Shown: in pieces, positions 1-7,884 of the stretch
Numbering within the stretch: the stretch's first letter is position 1
Layout of the letters: every line of letters begins with the position of its first letter
Assembly: GCF_900454025.1 (NCBI RefSeq)
Contig: NZ_UGQM01000001.1
Coordinates: forward strand, 6,084,426 to 6,148,425
From: Mycolicibacterium gilvum
GTDB lineage: Bacteria > Actinomycetota > Actinomycetes > Mycobacteriales > Mycobacteriaceae
Length of the DNA: 64,000 nucleotides
Direction: 5' to 3'
Program-made: the position numbers and the translations under genes
The notes under the pieces: generated by a model
Databases searched by the model: none
Told to the model about the DNA's origin: nothing
The model's input: the letters and a program-made list of their open reading frames with translations, nothing else

Positions 1-62
1 TTGAGCAGTCGGAGCAGGTCGGCGCCGACCGGGTCTGCGGCCACGCGGTTGGTAGTGGTCAT
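1..62 (-). CDS. istB: IS21-family helper ATPase IstB, first 20 residues only
   Basis: Only the beginning of this gene lies in the window; it continues past the left edge. The readable start is ATG at 62, giving MTTTNRVAADPVGADLLRLL, the usual beginning of an IS21 transposition helper. IstB is an AAA+ ATPase that works with the IstA transposase in target selection. The istA stop codon lies one base before this ATG (TGATATG), so the two genes are translationally coupled. The identification rests mostly on position directly after istA. Confidence 0.75.
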   Translation of the reverse strand, partial: MTTTNRVAADPVGADLLRLL

Positions 63-63
63 A

Positions 64-1686
64 TCAGCAGGTCCCCTCGGAGTCGGCATTGGCGATGACG
101 GTCAATGATGTTGAGGTGGTGCCGAATTCGGATGGATCGCGCGAGAACCGGGTAGCGGTTTGGCCGACGGCCAGCGGCAGTGCCGGGATCGTGTTCTCGG
201 TGGCGCGCTCGAGCATCGAGGCGATCTTGTTGACCGAGACGACGTCGAGATCCAGTGCCACCGAACATGCCTGCTCGACACGCTGCGCGCCGTAACGGCG
301 CACCAGGCCCTGGAGTCGGTAGACGGTGCGCATCCGCGTCCACGGCAGCGGATCGTCGAGGATGCGTTCGGCGTAGATCCCGACGTTCGGGCCATAGGCG
401 GCGCAGGTGGCGATCAGCGTCGTTAAGTCCCGCAGCGCGTAACCGACTTTGTGTTCGGGTAGATCAGCGCGGTCGGTACTGCGGCCTCCCGCAGGCTGAC
501 GAGGATGGACTTTGACCAGCACACCGCGGTGATAGAACTTCACCAGCTCACCGTCAGCACGCACGTCGAGGGTGTGCCCGATCCACTGCTCAGGAAGCGA
601 GTAGAGGGCTTTGGCGACCTCGGCGTGGAAGTCGCGGTGCACCTTGACCGCTTTGAACACCGGCACGTCGTAGGCCCCCGGCACCGCCAGCAGCAGCGGT
701 TGCTCCTCGGTGGTGAACACCTCCACCGGCCGTGCGCAGGTGGTGCCGTGGATGCGGGTCCCGGCAGTACGAAGACACCACACGGTGACAGCCTGCTGCG
801 CCTGCTCAATACTGGCGAATGTTTCACCGTCCCAGAAGTTTCGGCGCACGTACTGCACCGCACGCTCCACTCGCGGTTTGTCCTTTGGGGAGCGCACCCG
901 AGCCGGGTCGGTGAGGAACCCGACATGACCGGCGTAGTCGAGCCACCCCTGGGTGAATCGGGGATTGACCGCATCAGCGGCGGCGATCACCGGCTTGAGG
1001 TTGTCCGGGATCAGCACCGCGAACACCCCTCCGAAGAACTCCCACGCCGCCTGACATCCGGCGATCACCGCCACCAGGGTCTGCGAGTAGGTCAGCCACA
1101 CGAACATGTGCCGGGAGTAGACGGCGGTGAAGATCAGCGCGTGCACCTTGCGGCGCCGCCCACCATCGGCGTCGGTGAGCATCCCGAGGTAGCCGAAATC
1201 GATCTGGCATTCCACCCCGGGATCCCCGTCGGCGACCCGCACCGTGGTGTCCTTGCGGCCGAAACCGCAACGCTCACCGGCGAATCGGTTCAACGTGCGA
1301 TACGGCACCACGCACCCCTGACGGGCCAGCAGGGTCTCGATCTTGGTGATCGTCAACGGACGCTGCTCACCCTCGCCGGCCACCCACGCGGTGATCTGGT
1401 CCTCGAACCCCAGCAGCTGTTCCCACGCTGCGCCGTGGCCATCCGGGCGTACCGGGCGCACCGCGTCGGCGACAGCCCCGATCAACCCGTCATCGACGGC
1501 CTCAACGCCGTCGCTGCGGTGCAGACCAGCCGCTTGCGCAGCCTCGACGTAGCGGCGCACAGTTTTGCGGTCCACGCCGCAATGCGCGGCGATCGTGCGG
1601 TAGCCCGGTGCCGGTAGCCCGGCGACCCCCAGCCACACCCGCAGCACTTCCCTGATCTCGTTCACACTGACCTCCCGAAAAGCCAT
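64..1686 (-). CDS. istA: IS21-family transposase IstA
   Basis: DDE transposase of an IS21-type element, about 540 residues, normal for the family. Residues 20-50 form an HTH (DNA binding). The integrase core shows Asp163 in QIDFGYLG, Asp228 in LIPDNL and Glu274 in KPRVERAV, a complete DDE triad. The frame extends upstream to 1746, but ATG 1686 is preferred because GGAGG lies about 8 nt before it and IstA proteins usually begin near MAFRE. Its partner istB follows immediately. The gene looks intact; whether the whole element is intact cannot be judged because its other end is outside the window. Confidence 0.92.
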   Translation of the reverse strand: MAFREVSVNEIREVLRVWLGVAGLPAPGYRTIAAHCGVDRKTVRRYVEAAQAAGLHRSDGVEAVDDGLIGAVADAVRPVRPDGHGAAWEQLLGFEDQITAWVAGEGEQRPLTITKIETLLARQGCVVPYRTLNRFAGERCGFGRKDTTVRVADGDPGVECQIDFGYLGMLTDADGGRRRKVHALIFTAVYSRHMFVWLTYSQTLVAVIAGCQAAWEFFGGVFAVLIPDNLKPVIAAADAVNPRFTQGWLDYAGHVGFLTDPARVRSPKDKPRVERAVQYVRRNFWDGETFASIEQAQQAVTVWCLRTAGTRIHGTTCARPVEVFTTEEQPLLLAVPGAYDVPVFKAVKVHRDFHAEVAKALYSLPEQWIGHTLDVRADGELVKFYHRGVLVKVHPRQPAGGRSTDRADLPEHKVGYALRDLTTLIATCAAYGPNVGIYAERILDDPLPWTRMRTVYRLQGLVRRYGAQRVEQACSVALDLDVVSVNKIASMLERATENTIPALPLAVGQTATRFSRDPSEFGTTSTSLTVIANADSEGTC

Positions 1687-1763
1687 GCCCGCCGCCTCCG
1701 TGACTTCGACCGTCACGGCGATCAAACGAACAGATGAAGGGACCACCGACGCGACGCGCCGGT

Positions 1764-1838
1764 GGTCCCATAACTGGCAATCCAGGTGGTCCCATCACCC
1801 TGGCAAAATCAGCTCACACTGGTCCCATCCTCCTGGCA
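1764..1838. repeat. IS21-type terminal repeat array (three copies) and element end
   Basis: Three direct copies of GGTCCCAT-n(2-4)-CTGGCA begin at 1764, 1788 and 1821. Multiple repeated transposase-binding sites are typical of IS21 ends. The outermost copy ends at 1838 with CA, and on the opposite strand the element begins TGCCAGG, fitting the TG...CA ends of the family. From 1839 the sequence becomes a coding fragment of an unrelated gene, which supports 1838 as the boundary. The other end and the target duplication are outside the window. Confidence 0.8.
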
Positions 1839-2056
1839 GACGACATGCAGCATCAACGCGGCGCTGGTGCTCAAGGAGTTTTGTATACGCCGACTGGCCG
1901 ACCTGTTGACGCTCCGGTTCCGTCAGGACCACATCCCACAGATACGACCGTCGCGACTCGTGGAACCAGGCACCATCGGGATACTGGACAGAGAAGACGC
2001 GTTCGCGTTCCAGCGCGTTGCGCGTCGCACCCCAGGCGACCGCGTCGACGCCTAGG
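1839..2056 (-). pseudogene. Interrupted P-loop ATPase gene, C-terminal fragment
   Basis: A stop-free stretch with no start of its own. Read on the minus strand it continues, in the same frame, the ATPase gene that is cut at 3151-3156. If the IS481 element and one copy of the 6-bp duplication are removed, the codons run ...Gly-Tyr-Leu-Gly-Val-Asp-Ala-Val-Ala-Trp-Gly... without a shift. About 70 further residues follow, including FSVQYPDGAWFHESRRS and LLEHQRRVDA. The frame then ends at 1838 in the end of the IS21-type element. The true C-terminus has been lost or displaced beyond the window. Confidence 0.85.
2051..2056. repeat. Left target-site duplication of the IS481 element
   Basis: CCTAGG directly precedes the element and is repeated exactly at 3151-3156. 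Its CTAG core agrees with the NCTAGN target preference known for IS481. Confidence 0.9.
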
Positions 2057-3150
2057 TGTCGTGACCTGAGACGTTGTTGTCAGCCGGCGAGCCGGCTGAT
2101 GGGTGGGTGTCCGCGCAGAGCGGAGTGGCCTCGTTGAGTGTTGTATCGGTGCAGGAATCGGTCAAGTCCTCGTGTGCGCAGGCTGTTTGACGTCCATGGT
2201 CGGGCGTAGGCCCATTCGTTGAGCAGCGTCCGGTTGAAGCGTTCGACTTTGCCGTTGGTCCAAGGGCAGCCCGGTTTGATGAACCGGCGCCGCAGGCCCC
2301 AGGCGGTGCACACCCAGCCCCAGTTGGTGCCGTGCCGGTAGACCAACGCGTTGTCGGTCAACAGCCGCCGTACGCGGATGCCGTGGCTGGCGAACCATGT
2401 CATCGCGCGGTGCAGAAATTCTGCGCAGGTCGGGTCTTTCTCATCGGAGAGGACTTCGCTGTAGGCCAGCCGGGTGTGGTTATCGATGGCGGTGTGGACG
2501 TAGTCGTAGCCGATCCGGGTCGTCTTGTGGCGGTTGGCCACTGAGACCGCTGCGTCGCGTCCGTGCAGACGCCACCCGCCGCCTTTGGGGATGCGTCCGA
2601 GCTTTTTGACATCGACGTGGACCAGCGAGCCCGGGGTGCGGTGCTCGTAGCGGTTGGGGCTGCGCCGCGACGAGCGCACCGGCTCGCCGGTGATCGGGTC
2701 GATCGCGGCCAGATGGGGCACCTGGTGGCGGGCCAGGATCCGCCCGACCGTAGACGGGTTCAGGCCGAGTTCGGCGGCCAGGACGACTGCGCCGCGCTTG
2801 CGGCGGCATCGGGCGGCGAGCACTTTCTGCTCGATCTTTTTACTGGTGCGTGCCGGCATCCGGATCGGTCGCGAGGACCGATCGGCCAGAGCTGCATCGC
2901 CGCCCTCCTCGTAGCGGCGTAGCCACTTGTAGACCGTGGCAAGGGAAATACCCAGCTGCTCTGCGACGTGAGCGGGTGGCCAGCCGGCCGCGACACGCTC
3001 AACGATGAGGCGACGAGCGAACAGATTGGTACGGGCGTTAGCGTGAGACACGAGGACCTCCTACGGGTGAATGCCAGACACATCCACTCCGTCAGGAGGT
3101 CCTCCCTTTTTCAACCAGGCGCGCCGTCAACAACCTGTCAGGTCACGACA
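2057..3150 (-). mobile_element. IS481-family insertion sequence, complete, 1094 bp
   Basis: Both ends begin, read inward, with TGTCGTGACCTGA: 2057-2069 on the plus strand and the complement of 3138-3150. Imperfect similarity continues for about 20 more bases. A perfect CCTAGG duplication flanks the element. It contains one intact transposase gene and nothing else, the standard IS481 plan. It sits inside an ATPase gene and interrupts it after the GYLG residues. Intact ends, intact duplication and intact transposase suggest a recent insertion. Confidence 0.93.
2080..3051 (-). CDS. IS481-family transposase
   Basis: A 323-residue DDE transposase, normal length for IS481. An HTH at about residues 15-50 (EQLGISLATVYKWLRRY) binds DNA. 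The catalytic triad is complete: Asp147 in VHVDVKK, Asp233 in LLTDNA and Glu270 in NGKVERF, with DD(36)E spacing. The start is GTG at 3051 with AGGAGG six bases upstream. The gene fills almost the whole element and ends 24 bp from its left end. No frameshift or missing motif is seen, so it is probably functional. Confidence 0.95.
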   Translation of the reverse strand: MSHANARTNLFARRLIVERVAAGWPPAHVAEQLGISLATVYKWLRRYEEGGDAALADRSSRPIRMPARTSKKIEQKVLAARCRRKRGAVVLAAELGLNPSTVGRILARHQVPHLAAIDPITGEPVRSSRRSPNRYEHRTPGSLVHVDVKKLGRIPKGGGWRLHGRDAAVSVANRHKTTRIGYDYVHTAIDNHTRLAYSEVLSDEKDPTCAEFLHRAMTWFASHGIRVRRLLTDNALVYRHGTNWGWVCTAWGLRRRFIKPGCPWTNGKVERFNRTLLNEWAYARPWTSNSLRTRGLDRFLHRYNTQRGHSALRGHPPISRLAG

Positions 3151-3156
3151 CCTAGG
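3151..3156. repeat. Right target-site duplication of the IS481 element
   Basis: Second copy of CCTAGG. It supplies the Leu codon and the first two bases of the following Gly codon in the interrupted ATPase gene. Confidence 0.9.
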
Positions 3157-4202
3157 TAGCCAGGAATCTCAGCTTCGGGCAGCGGGTAGGCGAATGCGGA
3201 CAGTCGTCGTGCGGCATGGTGAGCCTCTGTAGGTAATCGCATCAACGCGTCAGCCAGTACATCGTTGAAAAGCGTTGGTGCCGAGTAGTGGTCGACTCGA
3301 CCGCCACTTCTGAGATGCGCGACCAAGCCCTCAACCAGAAGCGGATAGCCTGCGGTTAAGGCGTAAACGTCGTCCACATACTTATCCAACCCAGCTGATG
3401 CGAGCCAGCGCTCAACGTCATCGCGACCCAGGCCTGCGACCTGCACCTCGGGCACGCCCAACTTCCGTAGTCGGGTCAAGCCAGACGTGGAGTCGATTTC
3501 CGCGGACGACCAGGCGACGACTATCCGGACGCGGTGCGCGGGTTTCACCACCAATGAGCTCAGCACTCGCTGGTCGTCATCGCTGAGGCGGTTCCCCTCA
3601 TCCAGCGTTATGACGATGTCGCGACCCACGACCGCCGCCACCTCGTCTCCCATTCGCACTAGCAGCCGGACGACGTTGATATCCGATTGCGCACGGAGCG
3701 TCCGCCGTAACTCCGGACCGCTGTCCTTGTTCAGCGTCGCCCAGAACTTCAGCAACCCCTTCCCCGCGTTCTGACCGAGTTTGGTCTTGGCGAACTCGAT
3801 CACTTCTTCTACAACGGCATCGGCCAGTGCCCTACCGACTTCGAGTGCCGCTTCCTTCGTCGCGTGCCGCAGCCGCTTAGCCAGGTCACGCCATTTCCCT
3901 TGACCAGGACCAGCGGTCGCCAGCACCGTCGCCAAAGAGTCAATCAACGCAGTCTGCAGCGACCCGCTGTCGAAAGGACACACCGCCACCGGCGCCGCCA
4001 CTACGGAGCTCGGATACTCCGCAACAGTCGCTTGCAGCACCGAAGACTTTCCGGTTCCGGTGTCACCCGTGACGAGCACAACCGGACCGCCACTTGTAAC
4101 GACTTGCCACACCTCTGGACGCATGCGCTCAGCCTCGCAAGTCGATCCGACACGCTCGTCGTGACACAACCGTCTCGGTGACGGCCCAGGCATAAACGCC
4201 AT
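3157..4202 (-). pseudogene. Interrupted P-loop ATPase (STAND/AAA-like), N-terminal fragment
   Basis: About 348 residues remain before the IS481 insertion. A Walker A motif (GDTGTGKSS) lies near the N-terminus. A Walker B-like segment (DIVITLDEGN) follows, then a probable sensor segment (RIVVAWSS) and a helical region resembling the small lid of AAA or STAND ATPases. The family is not recognised further. The start is uncertain: ATG 4202 has no clear ribosome site, while ATG 4124 has GAGG eight bases upstream. The gene lies downstream of dnaB on the same strand but has its own upstream region with repeated motifs. The 3' part continues at 2050-1839. Substrate and role are unknown; a defence or mobile-element role is only a guess from context. 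Confidence 0.8.
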
Positions 4203-4321
4203 GCGCGCGTGGCGAGCGCTTCAATACAGCGGCAATTCTCACTCCCATGTCATATACGACATTGGGATGACATCCGAGATGAGAATGCGACATTTCAAAT
4301 GAGAACCGACAGCCGCGGTGC
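4203..4321. promoter_or_regulatory. Intergenic region with three copies of a 16-17 bp motif (operator-like or transposon-end-like)
   Basis: The motif TTCTCA-n(5-6)-ATGTC occurs three times: once on the plus strand (4236-4251) and twice on the minus strand (4269-4285 and 4289-4305). The two minus-strand copies start exactly 20 bp apart, placing them on the same helical face. The first copy forms a dyad with a further GACAT at 4258-4262 (ATGTC-6-GACAT). The region lies between the end of dnaB and the interrupted ATPase gene, and is noticeably less GC-rich than its surroundings. It could be an operator for the ATPase gene or protein-binding sites at a mobile-element end. Confidence 0.5.
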
Positions 4322-6637
4322 CTATTTCGCCATGTTCGAGAACCGCGACAGGTGCAGCTGATGGGCGACGGTGACCGTCCGCGTCGGGCCGGCGCGGTGC
4401 TTGGCCACGATCAGGTCCGCTTCCCCGCCGCGGGGGTCGTCGCTCTCGAACGCGTCCGGCCGGTGCAGCAGGATTACCATATCCGCGTCCTGCTCGATCG
4501 ATCCCGATTCACGGAGATCGGACAGCATCGGCTTCTTGTCGGTGCGCTGCTCCGGTCCACGGTTCAGCTGGCTCATCGCGACCACCGGAACTTCCAGCTC
4601 CTTGGCCAAAAGCTTGATCTGCCTTGAGAATTCGGAGACTTCCTGCTGACGCGACTCCACCTTCTTGCCTGAAGTCATCAGCTGCAGGTAGTCGATCACG
4701 ATGAGGCGCAGATCTGCCTTCTGCTTCAACCGCCGCGCCTTCGCCCGGATCTCCATCATCGTGAGGTTCGGCGAATCGTCGATGTAGAGCGGCGCTTCGC
4801 TGATCTCACTCATGCGGCGCGCCAGCTTGGTCCAGTCGTCGTCGTTCATCCGGCCCGATCTCATGTCGGCCAGTTTGATCTTCGCCTCCGCCGACAGCAG
4901 ACGCATGACGATCTCGGTCTTGCTCATCTCCAGAGAGAACACGATGCTCGGCAGCTGATGCTTGATCGAGCAGGACCGCATGAAATCCAGTCCGAGAGTG
5001 GAGTTGTGGGTCGGGATCATCGACCGGCCGGCCAGATACAGATGGTCGTCGTTGTCCACCTCGACGCACCGCACCGGCACGCTCGGCACAGGGCGCACAT
5101 CCGTGATGAACCGCGAACCCGAGCGGACCGTGCTCGCGCTACGCCGACGCTCCTTGTGCAGCACCGCTTTCCGGTGCAGCCCGAAGACCACGTCGTCGGT
5201 GCTGAAATTGATCGTGTACGCCACGGACGAGTCGGCGCTGCGACCGTTCACGGCCTTCTTTGCGATCTGGCAGCGGTATCCGAGCGACACGACCAGCTCG
5301 GCGACATCGCCGATCAGGCGCGCATTCGTCCCGGTGTACTGCACAGAACCGCCGTTGGGGACTGTGCCGTCCGTATCGAGAAGCCCCGCCAGCAAGGCCC
5401 GGCGCTGCTCCTCCGACGCACGGAGGTAATCGATCGGAATGTGCTTGGCGCCAAGGACTCCGATCGTGCGCAGGCGCTCCCCCGACAGGCCGCGGTCCTC
5501 GCCCTCGATGCGCATCAGGATCTCGGGGTCGGCAGTCGTGATCTGAGCGGCCGTCGACGCTCCGTCACCGAGCCACGCACCCAGGGTGTACGGCGAGATG
5601 AGAAGATCCTGCGCGGTCCCCTGGATGGGCGCGGTGTTGACGACCGAATGATTGAAACCCAGCGTCTCGGCGATCTCACGCGTCGTACGGATCGCGGCCG
5701 ACTTCCGCGACGCCCTCGTCTCGGTCAGCCACTGATGCTCGGCATCTGCGACGAGGACCGTGCCATCGGAGAATTCGACCTCGAAGCACGGCCGGTCGAC
5801 CATCACGTTGGTCGCCGCGACCACCCGCGTCGGCTTGCCGTCAGCACCGATGAGGAAGTCGCCGACCTTGACCTCGGCCATCGTGGTCCAACCGGTCGGC
5901 GTCGGAAGCGGGGTGTCCAGCGCCAGAGCCTTGCCCATACCCGGCCTCGCCGCAACCACGATCATCTGACCCGGGTGCAGTCCGTTGGTCAGCTCGTCGA
6001 GGTCGGTGAACCCCGTCGGCACCCCCTTGGAGATGCCGCCCTGCGAGGCGATCGCGTCGATCTCGTCCATCGCGGGCTGCAGAATCTCTTCGAGGATCAC
6101 GTAGTCCTCGGAGGACTTGCGTTCGGTGACGTCGTAGATCTCGGCCTGGGCCCGGTCCACGATCTCGTTTACGTCGGCCCCGTCGGCACCGGCGTAGCCG
6201 TACTGCACCACGCGCGTGCCCGCCTCGACCAGACGGCGCAGCAGCGACTTCTCCGCGACGATCTCCGCGTAGTACCCCGCGTTGGCCGCGGTCGGCACCG
6301 TCGAGATCAGCGTGTGCAGATACGGCGCACCACCCACCCGGCGCAACAGACCGCGCCGGTCGAGTTCGGCGGCGACGGTGACCGCGTCGGCCGGTTCACC
6401 CCGCCCGTACAGGTCCAGGATCGCGTCGTAGACGAGTTGGTTGGCCGGCTTGTAGAAGTCCCCGGGCCGCAGTTTCTCCAGCACGTCGGCGACGGCGTCC
6501 TTGCTCAGCAGCATGCCGCCCAGCACCGCCTGCTCGGCGGCGGCGTCCTGCGGGGGTTGGCGGCCGAAGTCCTCGCTGGGAGGCGGCTCGAGGTCGGACC
6601 GATCCCCTGAACGACCCCGATCATCTACGACAGCCAC
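4322..6637 (-). CDS. dnaB: Replicative DNA helicase DnaB carrying an intein
   Basis: Hexameric replicative helicase of the fork, encoded as a 771-residue precursor. Residues 1-180 are the DnaB N-terminal domain; the RecA-like ATPase domain follows. An intein (residues 237-545) splits the P-loop after ARPGMGK. Splicing joins this to STLGLDF, restoring GK-ST and leaving a 462-residue helicase, normal for the family. Other motifs are intact (IVFSLEMS, LRLIVIDYLQLM, DLRESGSIEQDAD). The start is GTG at 6637 with AGGAGGAGAG upstream. Helicase activity depends on splicing because the insertion destroys Walker A. The gene stands alone, 480 bp from rplI and on the same strand. Confidence 0.97.
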   Translation of the reverse strand: MAVVDDRGRSGDRSDLEPPPSEDFGRQPPQDAAAEQAVLGGMLLSKDAVADVLEKLRPGDFYKPANQLVYDAILDLYGRGEPADAVTVAAELDRRGLLRRVGGAPYLHTLISTVPTAANAGYYAEIVAEKSLLRRLVEAGTRVVQYGYAGADGADVNEIVDRAQAEIYDVTERKSSEDYVILEEILQPAMDEIDAIASQGGISKGVPTGFTDLDELTNGLHPGQMIVVAARPGMGKALALDTPLPTPTGWTTMAEVKVGDFLIGADGKPTRVVAATNVMVDRPCFEVEFSDGTVLVADAEHQWLTETRASRKSAAIRTTREIAETLGFNHSVVNTAPIQGTAQDLLISPYTLGAWLGDGASTAAQITTADPEILMRIEGEDRGLSGERLRTIGVLGAKHIPIDYLRASEEQRRALLAGLLDTDGTVPNGGSVQYTGTNARLIGDVAELVVSLGYRCQIAKKAVNGRSADSSVAYTINFSTDDVVFGLHRKAVLHKERRRSASTVRSGSRFITDVRPVPSVPVRCVEVDNDDHLYLAGRSMIPTHNSTLGLDFMRSCSIKHQLPSIVFSLEMSKTEIVMRLLSAEAKIKLADMRSGRMNDDDWTKLARRMSEISEAPLYIDDSPNLTMMEIRAKARRLKQKADLRLIVIDYLQLMTSGKKVESRQQEVSEFSRQIKLLAKELEVPVVAMSQLNRGPEQRTDKKPMLSDLRESGSIEQDADMVILLHRPDAFESDDPRGGEADLIVAKHRAGPTRTVTVAHQLHLSRFSNMAK
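5003..5929 (-). other. DnaB intein, class 3 type, with LAGLIDADG endonuclease domain
   Basis: A 309-residue self-splicing intein. It begins with Ala (ALALDTPLPTPTGW), not Cys or Ser, and ends MIPTHN before a Ser. The class 3 WCT signature is present: Trp67 in block B (DAEHQW), Cys288 in block F (PVRCVEVDN) and Thr307 just before the terminal His-Asn. Class 3 inteins begin splicing from the block F Cys. Between the splicing blocks lie both endonuclease motifs, LGAWLGDGA (intein residues 117-124) and LLAGLLDTDG (intein residues 179-188), with the acidic residues kept. It may therefore still be a mobile homing element. Confidence 0.92.
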
Positions 6638-7068
6638 GCGACGTCTCTCCTCCTCGATCGAATGTGAACAGACGTTCGAAGGTTACCGCCGTGATGCTAG
6701 AACCAGCCTCCGACAAAGCCCCCCGCAAGGACGGCGAACCAGCCCTGCGACGGGTAACGCTAGACGTTGCTGGCGAGGACGCAACCGCCCCCTGTTGATG
6801 AGCCTGTGGATGGGGTGTGGATACGTCAGGTCGAGCATGTTGAGGCCTTGGGGAGAACTTGTTAATAGACATCGTCGTCAAGCGCGTTTTCCCAGCTAGA
6901 CCTACGGTAGGCCGGTGGAGGACCTGTGGATGGGAAATTGCTCGGCGTGTCGTGCCGGGTTGACGGGTCGGGCGTGTTGTGTTTCCGCCCGGGGCCCCGC
7001 AGGTTAACGCCAGGTTAGGTTCGCTGGGATTGCCCCGCCCGAAAAAGTTCGCCACCGAAAACGGCAAC
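6638..7068. promoter_or_regulatory. dnaB upstream region with DnaA-box-like and SOS-box-like sequences
   Basis: About 430 bp without a convincing gene. A dyad GTGAAC-AGAC-GTTCGA at 6664-6679 resembles the mycobacterial SOS box (TCGAAC-N4-GTTCGA; 10 of 12 conserved positions) and lies 27 bp upstream of the dnaB GTG. Three TGTGGAT motifs at 6805-6813, 6816-6824 and 6925-6933 resemble reverse-oriented DnaA boxes; the middle one (TGTGGATAC) differs by one base from TGTGGATAA. A 148-codon open frame across the region overlaps the dnaB start and looks like a chance frame. Confidence 0.4.
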
Positions 7069-7104
7069 GGCCGGGCGCAGACCTTGTAAGGTCTACGCCC
7101 GGCC
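7069..7104 (-). terminator. Hairpin terminator after rplI
   Basis: Two 17-nt arms (7069-7085 and 7088-7104) pair with one mismatch around a 2-nt loop, 15 bp beyond the rplI stop. No long T-tract follows, which is common for mycobacterial terminators. Confidence 0.75.
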
Positions 7105-7119
7105 GTGGAGCCGGTATCG

Positions 7120-7575
7120 CTAGCCCGCGACGACGTTCAGCGACAGCGCCGCGTTCACATCCGGGTGCAGGCGCACCGTGATCGGATGGGTGCCGGTCGA
7201 CTTGATGTGCGCCTTGGGCAGATCGACGGTCCGCTTCTCCAGGTTCGGGCCGCCGGCCTTCTTGATGGCGGAGACGACGTCGGCCGCCGTCACCGAACCG
7301 AACAGCTTGCCCGAGTCGCCGGCGGTCTTGACCGACAGCTCGACGGACTCCAGCGCCTCGATGGCCGTCTTGAGCTCGCGGGCGTGCTCCAGGCCCTTGA
7401 CGCCCTTGAGTTCCTGCGCGCGACGGATGTCGTCGGCCTGGCGCTGCGCACCACGGGTGGCGACGATCGCCAGCCCGCGCGGGAGCAGGTAGTTGCGGCC
7501 GTAGCCGTCCTTCACCTCGACGGTGTCGCCCGCGACACCGAGGTGCTCGACCTCAGCGGTAAGAATCAGTTTCAT
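7120..7575 (-). CDS. rplI: 50S ribosomal protein L9
   Basis: L9 binds 23S rRNA near the L1 stalk base and limits frameshifting. The protein has 151 residues, with the family start [21 protein letters not shown] and [12 protein letters not shown] in the N-terminal domain, a central helix, and a C-terminal domain ending [16 protein letters not shown]. The frame extends to 7632, but the conserved ATG 7575 is clearly the start, with a GAAGAG site just before it. It is the last gene of rpsF-ssb-rpsR-rplI, follows rpsR by 10 bp and is closed by a hairpin. Confidence 0.97.
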   Translation of the reverse strand: MKLILTAEVEHLGVAGDTVEVKDGYGRNYLLPRGLAIVATRGAQRQADDIRRAQELKGVKGLEHARELKTAIEALESVELSVKTAGDSGKLFGSVTAADVVSAIKKAGGPNLEKRTVDLPKAHIKSTGTHPITVRLHPDVNAALSLNVVAG

Positions 7576-7585
7576 CTCTTCGCCC

Positions 7586-7852
7586 CTATCGCGTCGACGA
7601 GCTGAAGGGAAGCAGGGCGACCTCGCGCGCATTCTTCACAGCGATCGCGATGTCACGCTGGTGCTGAACGCAGTTACCGGTGACCCGGCGGGCACGGATC
7701 TTGCCGCGCTCGCTGATGTAGGTACGCAGCAGCTGCGTGTCCTTGTAATCGATCACCTGGTTCTTGCCCTTTTTCGAGCAGAACACGCACTTACGGGTCT
7801 TGACCGGCTTTTCCGGAGCCGGCCGCCTCTTCGTGGAGGAGGACTTCGCCAT
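7586..7852 (-). CDS. rpsR: 30S ribosomal protein S18, zinc-binding (C+) form
   Basis: S18 pairs with S6 on the platform of the small subunit. The protein has 88 residues. Cys22 and Cys25 (KCVFC) with Cys61 and His64 (NCVQH) form a complete zinc site. Mycobacteria carry paralogues with and without these ligands; this is the C+ copy, usually the one repressed by zinc excess or replaced under zinc limitation. It lies between ssb and rplI in the conserved operon, 32 bp after ssb. A weak AAGAG site precedes ATG 7852. Confidence 0.97.
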   Translation of the reverse strand: MAKSSSTKRRPAPEKPVKTRKCVFCSKKGKNQVIDYKDTQLLRTYISERGKIRARRVTGNCVQHQRDIAIAVKNAREVALLPFSSSTR

Positions 7853-7884
7853 GTCTATCTCTTTCTAAAAATGAGTGTGTTGAT

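Noticed and set aside
505..1617. 370-codon plus-strand frame opposite istA
   Set aside because: Antisense shadow of istA; the minus strand carries clear DDE transposase motifs.
4958..6610. 550-codon plus-strand frame opposite dnaB
   Set aside because: Arg/His/Gln-rich antisense shadow of dnaB and its intein, with no domain.
6621..7067. 148-codon minus-strand frame between dnaB and rplI
   Set aside because: It overlaps the dnaB start, has no ribosome site, and reads as Arg/Thr/Pro-rich low-complexity sequence typical of chance frames in high-GC DNA.
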